Notes under the pieces: generated by a model | Database searches by the model: none | What the model was told of the DNA's origin: nothing | What the model saw: only the letters and a program-made list of their open reading frames with translations | From: UBA4923 sp964606165 | Lineage (GTDB): Bacteria; Bacillota; Clostridia; Saccharofermentanales; DTU023 | Assembly: GCA_964606165.1 (NCBI GenBank) | Contig: CAZSFQ010000024.1 | Coordinates: forward strand, 1 to 15,522 | DNA length: 15,522 nucleotides | Direction of reading: 5' to 3' | Translations under genes and position numbers: made by a program | Shown here: piece after piece, positions 7,564 through 15,120 of the stretch | Numbering within the stretch: the stretch's first letter is position 1 | Layout: every line of letters begins with the position of its first letter

Positions 7564-7978
7564 TATCCTCGCTACCTCCCACTTTTCGCAGATTATCCCC
7601 AGGATGATGCATGCAGCCGGATGCCTCGCCCCTCTTCATATCGCATTCATCCCGCCGCAGACCGGCTCGTCGAGACGGCTGCTGCGGCCTGCTTCTATAA
7701 ATAGAAAGCTAAATGCTTTGTTAACGATAGATGAACAAGGGGCCGTTGTCAAACCTGTTTCGGTCACAATCTGTCTTCCGCCTGTCCATTGTGTCAATTG
7801 TCAGCGATTGAGATGCTTCTTCATTGAGCATAGTCACGGTTTGCGGTCGCGATTCTGCCTCAATTGGAGAAATGGCTGACGGGCTATCAGGACATCTTCG
7901 TACAATCGACAGCATCAGTCTATGTATATTCATGCAGAGTTGCAAGCAATATAACAGGAAAAACCCCTTTCCCGGCAC
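7564..7978. other. Non-coding gap between exporter and opp operon, with opp leader
   Basis: This 415-base stretch has no convincing gene. An 85-codon minus-strand frame spans 7721-7978 but has no family-like motif and the promoter candidate lies inside it. The region holds a consensus -35 promoter (7724-7752) and an imperfect inverted repeat GCTTCTATAAATAGAAAGC (7691-7709). It also holds a longer imperfect hairpin (7655-7687) built from CCGCAG/CTGCGG, CCG/CGG and CTC/GAG steps. If the promoter is right, the opp transcript has a leader of about 155 bases with the hairpin in it. No T-run follows the hairpin, so it is not an ordinary attenuator. Confidence 0.6.
7724..7752 (-). promoter_or_regulatory. 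Probable promoter of the opp operon
   Basis: On the minus strand a perfect TTGACA (-35, at 7747-7752) is followed after exactly 17 bases by TATCGT (-10, at 7724-7729, 4 of 6 consensus). It lies about 160 bases upstream of the oppB start. The -35 and spacing are ideal but the -10 is weak, which would fit an activated or regulated promoter. Confidence 0.5.
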
Positions 7979-9829
7979 TCAGGCCGCTGTCTCAAACTGA
8001 CTGTTATACAGGCCGGCATAGAATCCGTTGAGCGCCATCAATTCGTCATGACTGCCGCGCTCAATGATGTGGCCCTCCTGCATGACAAGAATGACATCCG
8101 CATTCTTGATGGTTGACAGGCGGTGGGCAATGATAATGGAAGTCCTGCCGCCCATGAGCTGGTCAAGGGCCCGCTGGATATTGAGTTCTGTCCGCGTGTC
8201 GATTGAGCTGGTCGCTTCGTCCAGGATCAACATGGGCGCGTTCTCAATCATGGCGCGGGCGATGGTAATCTGCTGCTTCTGCCCTGCCGACAGATTCGTT
8301 TCATCACCCAAAAGGGTATCGTAGCCATGAGGGAGCGTTTCAATAAAGTGATGCAGACCGACCGCTTCACAGGCACGGATGACATCCTCATCACTGACAT
8401 GATCCTTGCTGTAGACGATGTTTTCACGGATGGTCCCCTCGAACAGCCAGGTATCCTGCAAGACCATGCAGAATTGTTCCCGGACATTTTCCCGGGTCAG
8501 ATCCTGTATGTTGATCCCGTCAATGGTAATCAGGCCGTGTTCGATCTCGTAAAAGCGCATCAGCAGATTGACCATGGTGGTCTTGCCGGCTCCTGTCGGG
8601 CCGACAATGGCGATCTTCTGGCCTGGCTTGGCCCAGGCGGTGAAATCGTGGATAACATCTTCATCCATGCCCTCATAGCGGAAACGTACATTGCGGAACT
8701 CAAGCTGTCCCTTGACATCCGTCAAGCGCTTCGTCTTGTCGCGCTCGTCTTCGACTTCTTCCTCCTCCAGGAACTCAAAGACGCGTTCACTGGCCGCCGC
8801 CGCCGACTGCAGCCGGGTCGCCACCTGGGCGAAATCCTGCAGGGGGTGCGAGAAAAGCCTGATATACATCATGAAGGCCACAATGGTACTGAAAGGGATC
8901 TGGCCCCGGAAGACAAGCACCCCGCCCATGATGCTGACCGCGACAAAGCCGAGGTTGCCCATAAAAAACATCATGGGCATCATCATGGACGACAAGGCCT
9001 GCGATTTAAAAGCGCTGGTCTTCAGCCGGTCGTTGATCTTGTCGAAGGCCAGCCTGGCGTCTTTCTCCCCATTATAGGCCCGGACAATATTGTGGCCGGC
9101 ATAGATCTCCTCGACATGCCCGTTCATGTCACCCAGGTCGCGCTGCTGCGACACAAAATACTGGCGGGAGGCGCGGATGGTCAGGGTCATAAAAAAGAAA
9201 CCGATCAGGGTCACACCGACCGCCACAAGGGCCATCCAGATATTGGCGATCAGCATCATGGCAAGGGATCCGAAGAAGAGGGTTATGGAAGAACCGATCG
9301 AGGCGATCCCCTGATTGAGGGCCTGGCTCACGCCGTCCACATCGTTGGTCACCCGGCTCAGTATGTCACCGTAAGACACTTTATTAAAGTAACTTAAGGG
9401 AACCCGGTTGATCTTCTCTGCCACGTGCCGCCGCATCCGTTTTGAGATGGTCTGCGCCACTCCCGTCATGAAGAAGTTCTGGAAGTAGTTAAGCAAGGCA
9501 CTGATGCCATAAATAGCGATCAATCCGATGATCAGGACGCCTATGGCACCGAAATCGATGGAGTCAGCCATTCCCTTCTCGATCACATCGACGACCATGG
9601 CCAGGCGCCTGGGCCCGATCAGGGAGAGGATGGCACCCGCCGAAGCGCCCAGGAATGACGCGATCATGGGAAGCCGCTCCGTCCTGCTGTAAGCCAGGAG
9701 CTTGCCCCATGTCTTTTTGAAATTCTTTGGTTTTTCGACCGGCCGTCCGATGCCGCCGCGGCCTCCGCCCATCTGCGGCTGGTTGCGTACCCTTGTATTG
9801 TCGTCGATTTTATACTCTTTTTGACTCAT
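7979..9829 (-). CDS. Heterodimeric ABC exporter, catalytically consensus half (BmrD/LmrD/TM288-like)
   Basis: Membrane-fused ABC exporter subunit, a probable multidrug or lipid/peptide pump working as a heterodimer with the product of the overlapping upstream gene. It has 616 residues. A Gly/Arg-rich N-terminal tail (about 1-35, with QPQMGGGRGGIGRP) precedes the six-helix membrane domain (about 55-340, with SYFNKVSYGDILSRVTNDVD in the first coupling region) and the ATPase domain. Walker A is GPTGAGKTT (410-418), Q-loop VLQDTWLFEGTIREN, Walker B MLILDEATSSID (Glu538), switch His569. The signature reads LSAGQ (513-517) instead of LSGGQ. That is expected for the half whose signature faces the partner's degenerate site. 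The ATG overlaps the partner's stop by 4 bases. The exported substrate cannot be told from sequence. Confidence 0.93.
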   Translation of the reverse strand: MSQKEYKIDDNTRVRNQPQMGGGRGGIGRPVEKPKNFKKTWGKLLAYSRTERLPMIASFLGASAGAILSLIGPRRLAMVVDVIEKGMADSIDFGAIGVLIIGLIAIYGISALLNYFQNFFMTGVAQTISKRMRRHVAEKINRVPLSYFNKVSYGDILSRVTNDVDGVSQALNQGIASIGSSITLFFGSLAMMLIANIWMALVAVGVTLIGFFFMTLTIRASRQYFVSQQRDLGDMNGHVEEIYAGHNIVRAYNGEKDARLAFDKINDRLKTSAFKSQALSSMMMPMMFFMGNLGFVAVSIMGGVLVFRGQIPFSTIVAFMMYIRLFSHPLQDFAQVATRLQSAAAASERVFEFLEEEEVEDERDKTKRLTDVKGQLEFRNVRFRYEGMDEDVIHDFTAWAKPGQKIAIVGPTGAGKTTMVNLLMRFYEIEHGLITIDGINIQDLTRENVREQFCMVLQDTWLFEGTIRENIVYSKDHVSDEDVIRACEAVGLHHFIETLPHGYDTLLGDETNLSAGQKQQITIARAMIENAPMLILDEATSSIDTRTELNIQRALDQLMGGRTSIIIAHRLSTIKNADVILVMQEGHIIERGSHDELMALNGFYAGLYNSQFETAA

Positions 9830-11589
9830 GAGGCCAACTCCTCCATGGACAGCTGTGACAGGGCGATCTCCTGGTAAACGCGGCAGTTTCTCATCAGTTC
9901 GGCATGGGTCCCCATTCCGACGATCCTCCCTTCGTCGAGGACGAGAATCTTGTCCGCGTCACGGATGGTTCCGATCCGCTGCGCCACAATCACAGTCGTG
10001 GCTCCTGCCATTTTTGACTTGAGCGCTTGACGGAGCGCCCGGTCGGTCCGGTAATCAAGGGCGGAGAAGGCGTCATCGAAGAGGTAGATATCCGGCCGTC
10101 GATGCACGGCTCTGGCGATGGAAAGCCGCTGTTTCTGCCCGCCGGAGTAGTTGGTCCCCCCCCTTGCGACGGGCGCCTCATAACCCTCCGGCAGCGTTTC
10201 AATGAATTCCTTGATCTGCGCGACCGAAGCGGCGTCATCCAGTGTTTCAGCTGACTTTTCACTGCCGTTGCGATCACCGTAATCGATATTGTCCTCCAGG
10301 GTACCGGAGAACAAAAAGGCCGTCTGGGGGACGTAACCGAATTTTTCGCGAAGGGCATGCTGCTTGTATTCTTTTACATCAAGGCCGTCAATCAGGACTT
10401 CTCCTTCCGTGGCTTCATAAAAACGGGGAATCAGGTTCAGCAGGGTACTCTTCCCGCTGCCCGTCGCGCCGATGAAAGCGATAGTCTCTCCTTTATCCGC
10501 CCGAAAGGATATATCTTTCAGCACATAGTTGGCTCCGTCCGGATAGCGAAAACAGACATTTCGAAATTCGATGGCGGCGGAAGTACCTGACGGCACCTCT
10601 TCCACAAGCCCGTCCTTGATGGCAGGCTCGGTCTCGATGACCTCGCGGATGCGGTTGGCTGAAACAGCGACACGCGGCGCCATGGCAAAAAGCATGGTCA
10701 TGCGCATGAAGGACATGACAATCTGCATGGCGTAATTCATGAACACCACCATGCTGGAGAATAAAAGGATCTTGTCATGAGCCCCCGCGGCTTGGATGAG
10801 CCCTGCCCCGATCCAATAGATGGCGATGCTGAGGCCGTTCATGACCAGGCCCATGCCCGGCCCCTGCACCATCATGATGCGGTGGGCCGTCAGGTTGTTG
10901 TGGGTCAGGGCCTCATTGGCCTTCTCGAATTTGGCATCCTGATAGGGCTCCGCGTTGTAGGCCTTGACGACCCGGATGCCGAGCAGATGCTCACGGGTAA
11001 TCCGGTTGATGTTGTCTGTCAGGGTCTGGATCCTGCGAAATCTCGGCATGGCAAATTTGAAGATGACAAATATAATGACCAGCAAAAAGGCAACCGCCAC
11101 AGTCATGGCGAGCGACCATTGCGTCTGGCCCTGGCTTGTGATCTTGGAAATGGCCCATATGGCTGTGATGGGCGCGGGAATCATGATGCGGATCAGCATG
11201 GCCGTGTAAAACTGGATCTGGGATACATCGTTGGTCGATCGGGTGATCAGGCTGGCCGTTGAGAAGCGGTTGATCTCCTCCATGGAAAAGGATGAAACGC
11301 GGTCGAACTGCAAGACGCGCAGCCTTGTCGCAAAACAGGCGCCCACCCGGGCGGACATCACGGATACCACAATCATGACGGCCAAATTCCCCATGGCCGT
11401 GAGCAGCATCCAGCCGCCAGTCGTCCAGATATCCCGCAAGGTGCTCCCGTCCGTCATGATGAGCTCGGTCACCCTTTTCATGAATTCGGGGATTTTGAGC
11501 TCAAAATAGACCCGCAGCACGGTGAGCAGGGAAGCGGCGAAGGCGAGGAGCCAGTCCTGCCTGCGCATGTATTTAAATGTTTTGATCAT
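9826..11589 (-). CDS. Heterodimeric ABC exporter, degenerate-site half (BmrC/LmrC/TM287-like)
   Basis: Partner subunit of the exporter, translated first. It has 587 residues. The membrane domain spans about 12-320 (start MIKTFKYMRRQDWLLAF, and FSTASLITRSTNDVSQIQ in the first intracellular loop). The ATPase domain has Walker A GATGSGKST (374-382), a consensus signature YSGGQKQR (481-488), but Walker B IYLFDDAFSALD with Asp506 in place of the catalytic Glu, and AQR with Gln537 in place of the switch His. This pair of changes is the hallmark of the degenerate site in heterodimeric exporters such as TM287/288. Upstream codons run GTC then TAA in frame, so this ATG is the furthest possible start. 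It has no recognisable ribosome site (the 12 bases before it are AAAGTCTATAAG-like), unlike almost every other gene here. Confidence 0.93.
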   Translation of the reverse strand: MIKTFKYMRRQDWLLAFAASLLTVLRVYFELKIPEFMKRVTELIMTDGSTLRDIWTTGGWMLLTAMGNLAVMIVVSVMSARVGACFATRLRVLQFDRVSSFSMEEINRFSTASLITRSTNDVSQIQFYTAMLIRIMIPAPITAIWAISKITSQGQTQWSLAMTVAVAFLLVIIFVIFKFAMPRFRRIQTLTDNINRITREHLLGIRVVKAYNAEPYQDAKFEKANEALTHNNLTAHRIMMVQGPGMGLVMNGLSIAIYWIGAGLIQAAGAHDKILLFSSMVVFMNYAMQIVMSFMRMTMLFAMAPRVAVSANRIREVIETEPAIKDGLVEEVPSGTSAAIEFRNVCFRYPDGANYVLKDISFRADKGETIAFIGATGSGKSTLLNLIPRFYEATEGEVLIDGLDVKEYKQHALREKFGYVPQTAFLFSGTLEDNIDYGDRNGSEKSAETLDDAASVAQIKEFIETLPEGYEAPVARGGTNYSGGQKQRLSIARAVHRRPDIYLFDDAFSALDYRTDRALRQALKSKMAGATTVIVAQRIGTIRDADKILVLDEGRIVGMGTHAELMRNCRVYQEIALSQLSMEELAS

Positions 11590-11619
11590 GACTTATAGAC
11601 TTTAACAATTCCGGCGTTT

Positions 11620-11625
11620 TGTCAA
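11620..11625 (-). promoter_or_regulatory. Perfect -35 box just upstream of the exporter operon
   Basis: TTGACA occurs on the minus strand at 11620-11625, about 31 bases before the exporter ATG. The best -10 nearby is TAAAGT (11599-11604) at a short 15-base spacing. Any usable -10 would start the RNA within a few bases of the ATG, implying a leaderless or nearly leaderless message. This agrees with the missing ribosome site but is not proven. Confidence 0.35.
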
Positions 11626-11657
11626 GCGCATTTGACCTGCTTCCCCGCATGGAAAGA

Positions 11658-11677
11658 GACCCCGCGTGTGCGGGGTC
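11658..11677 (-). terminator. Intrinsic terminator after the zinc-ribbon membrane gene
   Basis: GACCCCGC (11658-11665) and GCGGGGTC (11670-11677) form a perfect 8-base-pair GC-rich stem with loop GTGT. On the minus strand TCTCTTTCC follows, giving a modest T-tract. It lies 36 bases after the stop of the upstream gene and just before the exporter promoter region. Confidence 0.8.
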
Positions 11678-11713
11678 CCTTCCATTCAGATTCCAAATGA
11701 CGATCTGTATATT

Positions 11714-12295
11714 TTACTTGATGAGTTTAATCTTCCCGATCACGGGCAATTCCTTGGCCTTGCCTCCTGAAGCATTAATAATCCCCAGCACAATCAATCC
11801 GAGTGAAGGCAGCCAGACCAAGAGCCATAAAATGGTAGAAAGAAAGGAGAGGGCCGGCGAAATGAAGGCAAACAGGATGCCCAAAATGATAAGAACAATA
11901 CTTGCCCCGGCCTCGAAAATGAATAAGACCAGGCCCTGGTTGGCGTGGAAGCGGGCGAACCTTGAATTGGGTGCCGCCAGAAGGGGAACAAGAAAGAGCA
12001 GCCAGATGTAGGCGAAAATGGCCATCATCTTATTCTGTTCAATGTCCCGGGGATCATAGGAAGCTGTTGTGTCAGGCGTGTTCAAAAAAGCAGGGCCTTG
12101 TGAGGGCGGCGCCTGCTGATACTGCTGCTGCGGGGGCGCCTGGTACTGTTGCTGCGGGGGCGCCTGGTACTGTTGCTGGGGGGGCGGCTGCTGAGCCGGA
12201 GCTCCCTCAGCCTGCCTGGCTGCCGGCGCGCCGCAAGATGGACAAAAAGTGGCTCCATCGTCCATGGGGTGACCACAATTATTGCAATAAGCCAT
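11714..12295 (-). CDS. Zinc-ribbon protein with Q/P-rich repeat linker and DUF4870-like membrane domain
   Basis: Function unknown. It has 193 residues from the ATG at 12293-12295, chosen because a strong GAAGGAGGT lies 6 bases upstream; the frame is open for 18 more codons upstream but without such a site. Domains in order: a zinc ribbon with Cys4, Cys7, Cys18 and Cys21 (YCNNCGHPM, FCPSCGAP); a low-complexity linker (about 25-70) with three tandem copies of QQQYQAPP-type units; then a hydrophobic domain with about three helices starting NKMMAIFAYIWLLFLVPLLA. The SRFARFHANQGLVLFIFEAG segment resembles DUF4870/Tic20-like proteins. The zinc ribbon and linker should face the cytoplasm. It has its own promoter and terminator, so it is likely monocistronic. 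Confidence 0.88.
   Translation of the reverse strand: MAYCNNCGHPMDDGATFCPSCGAPAARQAEGAPAQQPPPQQQYQAPPQQQYQAPPQQQYQQAPPSQGPAFLNTPDTTASYDPRDIEQNKMMAIFAYIWLLFLVPLLAAPNSRFARFHANQGLVLFIFEAGASIVLIILGILFAFISPALSFLSTILWLLVWLPSLGLIVLGIINASGGKAKELPVIGKIKLIK
12106..12180 (-). repeat. Three in-frame 24-27-base tandem repeats
   Basis: Two near-identical 24-base units (12133-12156 and 12157-12180) and a more diverged 27-base copy (about 12106-12132) encode the QQQYQAPP repeats of the zinc-ribbon protein. The unit length is a multiple of three, so copy-number changes keep the frame. Such repeats can vary between strains by slippage. Confidence 0.8.
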
Positions 12296-12394
12296 TTTTC
12301 TACCTCCTTCAGGATACGGCTCAGACGCCCAGGACTCGAATCGGACCATGAATCGTCAAAACCAGATGGTGTTGTTATGAGTCAACCTGGAGTA

Positions 12395-12422
12395 ATTATA
12401 CAAAATATTCCGATATTTGCAA
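12395..12422 (-). promoter_or_regulatory. Promoter of the zinc-ribbon membrane gene
   Basis: On the minus strand TTGCAA (12417-12422, 4 of 6) is followed after 16 bases by a perfect TATAAT (12395-12400). RNA would start near 12388, giving a leader of about 90 bases before the ATG at 12295. It lies 48 bases after the methyltransferase stop, so the zinc-ribbon gene can be expressed independently of it. Confidence 0.6.
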
Positions 12423-12469
12423 AATTCTCTGAAACAGTGTTGATGGTTACCAAAAGCCCCCTGTTTACA

Positions 12470-13150
12470 TCAAGCCAGAGGCGAGGTATCGATTATATAA
12501 ATGACAAGCTTCTTCTTCTTGCCCAGGTAATAGGGATACTCTTTGGAGTCAGTCTCCCGCAGATTGGCCCGCAGATAAGGATCCATAGCCCGCTTGGCAA
12601 TCTCCGGCTCATGAAAACTCAGGTACTGACGGGCATCATCAAGACTTGTCAAGGCCTGCCCGAACTCCAGCTCTTTTTCCATCTTCTCATAAACGCGGCC
12701 TTCGCCCCTGAGACAATTTTCAATGTGAGAGGCCGTCTCCCCGCCTGTACGGCCGGCTTTCATAATACGGATCAGCAGGCGGCGCGACCGCCCCATGAGG
12801 CGCCTCATCAGTTCATAGGGCGTGCCGAAGAAGCTCATCAGACCCACATCGCAGACAAGGCCGCAACTTTTGGCATCGGCTTCCACCACACGGAGATTTT
12901 TGATACCCCGCTTTTCCGCTTGCCGGCCAAGGGCCTGGAGCGCGAGGGGCTCATGATCCACGCACAAGATCCGGGAAACAGAAGGCGCGAGTTCCAGACT
13001 CAGCCTTCCCAGACCGCACCCCCAGTCACAGACCAAATCATCAGGCCCAAGGTAAGGAGCCAGGATCGAAGCCAATTCCCTGTGAAAAGAGCCATAGTCG
13101 CTGGCGTTTTCATACCAGCGGATCTGTTGCGGTGTCCAGCTGAAGGCCAA
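12470..13150 (-). CDS. Class I SAM-dependent methyltransferase, substrate unknown
   Basis: A Rossmann-fold methyltransferase of 226 residues. Motif I is VCDWGCGLGRL (Asp42-x-Gly44-x-Gly46-x-Gly48), which binds S-adenosylmethionine. Motif II is CVDHEPLAL with acidic Asp65 for the ribose hydroxyls. The later ADAKSCGLVCDVGLMSFFGT region corresponds to motifs III-IV. The C-terminal half (RANLRETDSKEYPYYLGKKK) is not diagnostic of a substrate. The start is TTG at 13148-13150, with GGGAGCGGAG upstream; no in-frame ATG lies before motif I, so the TTG is needed. It begins 21 bases after the deaminase gene ends, so the two are probably co-transcribed. Small-molecule or protein methylation are both possible. 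Confidence 0.85.
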   Translation of the reverse strand: MAFSWTPQQIRWYENASDYGSFHRELASILAPYLGPDDLVCDWGCGLGRLSLELAPSVSRILCVDHEPLALQALGRQAEKRGIKNLRVVEADAKSCGLVCDVGLMSFFGTPYELMRRLMGRSRRLLIRIMKAGRTGGETASHIENCLRGEGRVYEKMEKELEFGQALTSLDDARQYLSFHEPEIAKRAMDPYLRANLRETDSKEYPYYLGKKKKLVIYIIDTSPLA

Positions 13151-13171
13151 TTTGCAATCTCCGCTCCCTTA

Positions 13172-13660
13172 TTAGCCGCGGTCTCCGCCAAGGTAGTACC
13201 GGCGCTGGAGTTCACGGACTTCCCCGGCCAATTCCAGAACCGGCCCCTCCACGACGGTATCGCGGATCACCTCCTGGATGGAAAGGCCCCGGACCCGGCC
13301 TGAAGGAACATCCATTTCATCCCTCCAGCCGGCAAGCTGTTTCGAGCTGCTGGCATAGACGATCCTGCCCAGGCCCACCCAGCCGTGCGCCGCCGAACAC
13401 ATGGGGCAATGTTCGCCCGAGGTATAGACCGTCGCCCTGCTTCTTTCCTCAGCTGTCAGATGCTCCGCTGCCCAGCGCGCCAGATTGAATTCCGGATGCT
13501 GGGTATGGTCCCCGCCCCCCACCTGGTTACGGGCTTCCATCAGCACTTCTCCCCCACCGGAAACCAGGACTGACCCAAAGGGCGCGTCACCGGCCTCCAA
13601 AGCCTGCCCGGCCAGCTCCACGGCCCGGCGAAGATGAATCATATCTTTATTTGTAACCAT
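13172..13660 (-). CDS. Nucleoside/cytidine-deaminase-fold enzyme, guanine-deaminase-like
   Basis: A zinc-dependent deaminase of 162 residues, the normal size for the CDA fold. The active site shows HPE (His55 zinc ligand, Glu57 proton shuttle) instead of the common HAE, and EHCPMCSAAHGW with Cys85 and Cys88 as zinc ligands. An N-terminal DAPFGSVLV strand matches the family. The HPEFNLARWA and TVYTSGEHCPMCSAAH wording resembles a bacterial subfamily usually annotated just as 'nucleoside deaminase'. Guanine is a candidate substrate but is not shown. It lacks features that would mark it as the tRNA adenosine deaminase TadA. AGGGAGGA lies 6 bases before the ATG. The methyltransferase gene follows closely downstream. 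Confidence 0.88.
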   Translation of the reverse strand: MVTNKDMIHLRRAVELAGQALEAGDAPFGSVLVSGGGEVLMEARNQVGGGDHTQHPEFNLARWAAEHLTAEERSRATVYTSGEHCPMCSAAHGWVGLGRIVYASSSKQLAGWRDEMDVPSGRVRGLSIQEVIRDTVVEGPVLELAGEVRELQRRYYLGGDRG

Positions 13661-13781
13661 GCTTATCCTCCCTGATCATAATTATGGCACAGGAATCCGA
13701 TCGCTCTGCGCAGCTGTTACCTGAAAAGTGTGAAGAATATTTCCAAATACTAATCGGAAAGCGGTACGACATAACAGATTT

Positions 13782-13798
13782 GGATGCCTGACACCACT
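13782..13798 (+). repeat. REP-like motif copy at the downstream side of the DUF4143 gene
   Basis: The plus strand reads GGATGCCTGACACCACT, an imperfect short palindrome (GGxTG/CACC). A related sequence, GGTGCCTGGCAC, occurs on the opposite strand at 15318-15329. The two bracket the DUF4143 gene in inverted orientation. I recall similar GTGCCTGRCAC motifs from REP/RAYT-type repeats in Bacillota, but this is from memory and the match is short. Confidence 0.35.
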
Positions 13799-13807
13799 AT
13801 CCCAATC

Positions 13808-15076
13808 TCAATTCTTAAGTGCTGTGATTGGTACCACGAAAACACCGTCTTTCCTTTGATAGGCGGCTTTTGAAAGCCCGCATATGACACAAAGCACCTT
13901 GGGAGTTTTTGCCCCATCTTTTACTTGCAGTTTCTTCTGGATGTCAAGCATCTTCTTTGCCGCTTCATCGATTTGATTCGCCCCCAACTTAACCTCGAAT
14001 GCACACCATTCTCCATTGTCCAGTTCAACGACCGCATCAAATTCATTATTACCGTAGTCTTGGTAGTGGTAGAGCCGGGCGCCAAATGACTCAGCGTATA
14101 CTTGCAGATCTCTTAGACACAAACTTTCGAACAAGAACCCCAAGGTATTCAGATCCTGAAGCAATTTATCAGGCGTGGCTCTCAGTAAAGCACAGGCAAG
14201 TGAGGGATCAATAAAACGGCGTTTCTCCGCTTTCCTCAACTTGGCCGGGGAGCGAAGCTTACTCGAAAAAGGGGGAATATTATCTGTGAGAAAGAGACGC
14301 TTGAAGATATCCAGATACTCACTGACAGTTTCCCGATACAAGCCTGCTCCGTCAACCTCTTCAATATCTCTGCTCAAGGTTGAGACGGTCGCCGTTGTAC
14401 TCTCGTTTCTCGCCAAGGACTTCAGCAGAAGAAGCATTTTCGAGGTGTCTCTTTTTATCCCGTCGATACTAAGCACATCATCTTCGATCACTGCCTGGAT
14501 GTAATCATGAGATACCCGAGCAGCTTGTTTTGCAGCAAGTCCAATATTTGCAGGCCAGCCACCGCGAACAATAAGCTCAATTATGTCCATAAGCACATGG
14601 TCATAAACCAGGATATTTTCCATACGCCCATTGCACAGGGCTTCCAAAGAAACTTGTCCGGACGAATCACCAGATTCAAACAAGGACATGGGACGCATCT
14701 TCAAACGCCCTATTCTGCCCGCTCCGCTGTGCAAGATACCCTTACGATTTGGTGTAGCCGAACCTGTCAAAATGTATTGCCCTTTAAGCTTGGATTTGTC
14801 AACTTCCATACGGACGGCATCCCAAATCGAAGGCACTTCCTGCCATTCATCGATTAAACGTGGTGTTTCACCTTTCAAGACAAAGGAAATATCCGTTCTT
14901 GCCAGTGTGCGATTGTTGAAATTGCCTGCAGGATCCCCCAAATTGAACAAGCTCTTACAATGCCGGGATGAGGTCATTGTCTTCCCACACCATTTCGGAC
15001 CTTCGATTAAGAGAGCACCAAAGGCAGATAAATATTCCTTGACTTTTGCATCGACTATACGCGGTTTGTATTGCAT
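13808..15076 (-). CDS. AAA_14 / DUF4143 ATP-binding protein
   Basis: A P-loop ATPase of 422 residues from the ATG at 15074-15076, in a widespread family of unknown role. The start is chosen because GGAGG sits 7 bases upstream. A TTG 11 codons earlier (15107-15109) would fall within a few bases of the predicted transcription start. Domains: AAA_14 with Walker A EGPKWCGKTM (about 25-34), Walker B RLIDEWQEVP, and sensor YILTGSATP. DUF4143 at the C-terminus ends in NEFDAVVELDNG and CAFEVKLG, which fits the D...ExK pattern of a PD-(D/E)xK nuclease-like fold. The region is lower in GC than the neighbouring operons (27 of 60 bases in line 14401-14460 versus 39 of 60 in 5401-5460), suggesting acquisition. 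It is the only gene between the rRNA operon tail and the deaminase. Toxin/defence or DNA-repair links are speculative. Confidence 0.9.
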   Translation of the reverse strand: MQYKPRIVDAKVKEYLSAFGALLIEGPKWCGKTMTSSRHCKSLFNLGDPAGNFNNRTLARTDISFVLKGETPRLIDEWQEVPSIWDAVRMEVDKSKLKGQYILTGSATPNRKGILHSGAGRIGRLKMRPMSLFESGDSSGQVSLEALCNGRMENILVYDHVLMDIIELIVRGGWPANIGLAAKQAARVSHDYIQAVIEDDVLSIDGIKRDTSKMLLLLKSLARNESTTATVSTLSRDIEEVDGAGLYRETVSEYLDIFKRLFLTDNIPPFSSKLRSPAKLRKAEKRRFIDPSLACALLRATPDKLLQDLNTLGFLFESLCLRDLQVYAESFGARLYHYQDYGNNEFDAVVELDNGEWCAFEVKLGANQIDEAAKKMLDIQKKLQVKDGAKTPKVLCVICGLSKAAYQRKDGVFVVPITALKN

Positions 15077-15120
15077 GCCGCAGCCTCCATCATAATCTCC
15101 CCTTTTCAATCCGTAAAATT

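Noticed and set aside
7955..7972. Terminator after the exporter operon (GGAAA...TTTCC)
   Set aside because: The stem is only about 5 A/T-containing pairs and there is no T-run beyond it on the minus strand.
7721..7978. 85-codon minus-strand frame just after the exporter stop
   Set aside because: No ribosome site of note, no motif, and the probable opp promoter lies in its 3' end.
8327..9397. 356-codon plus-strand open frame
   Set aside because: Antisense to the exporter half with intact Walker motifs. The product is His/Gly/Asp-rich without family features.
12106..12180. Possible CRISPR or spacer-like repeat array
   Set aside because: Units are adjacent with no unique spacers and are in frame within a coding sequence.
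12296..12349. N-terminal extension of the zinc-ribbon protein by 18 codons
   Set aside because: The strong GAAGGAGGT site and the zinc ribbon starting right after Met place the start at 12295; the extension overlaps that ribosome site.
15077..15109. TTG start for the DUF4143 protein 11 codons upstream
   Set aside because: It would be only a few bases from the predicted transcription start and lacks a good ribosome site, while ATG 15076 has GGAGG at proper spacing.
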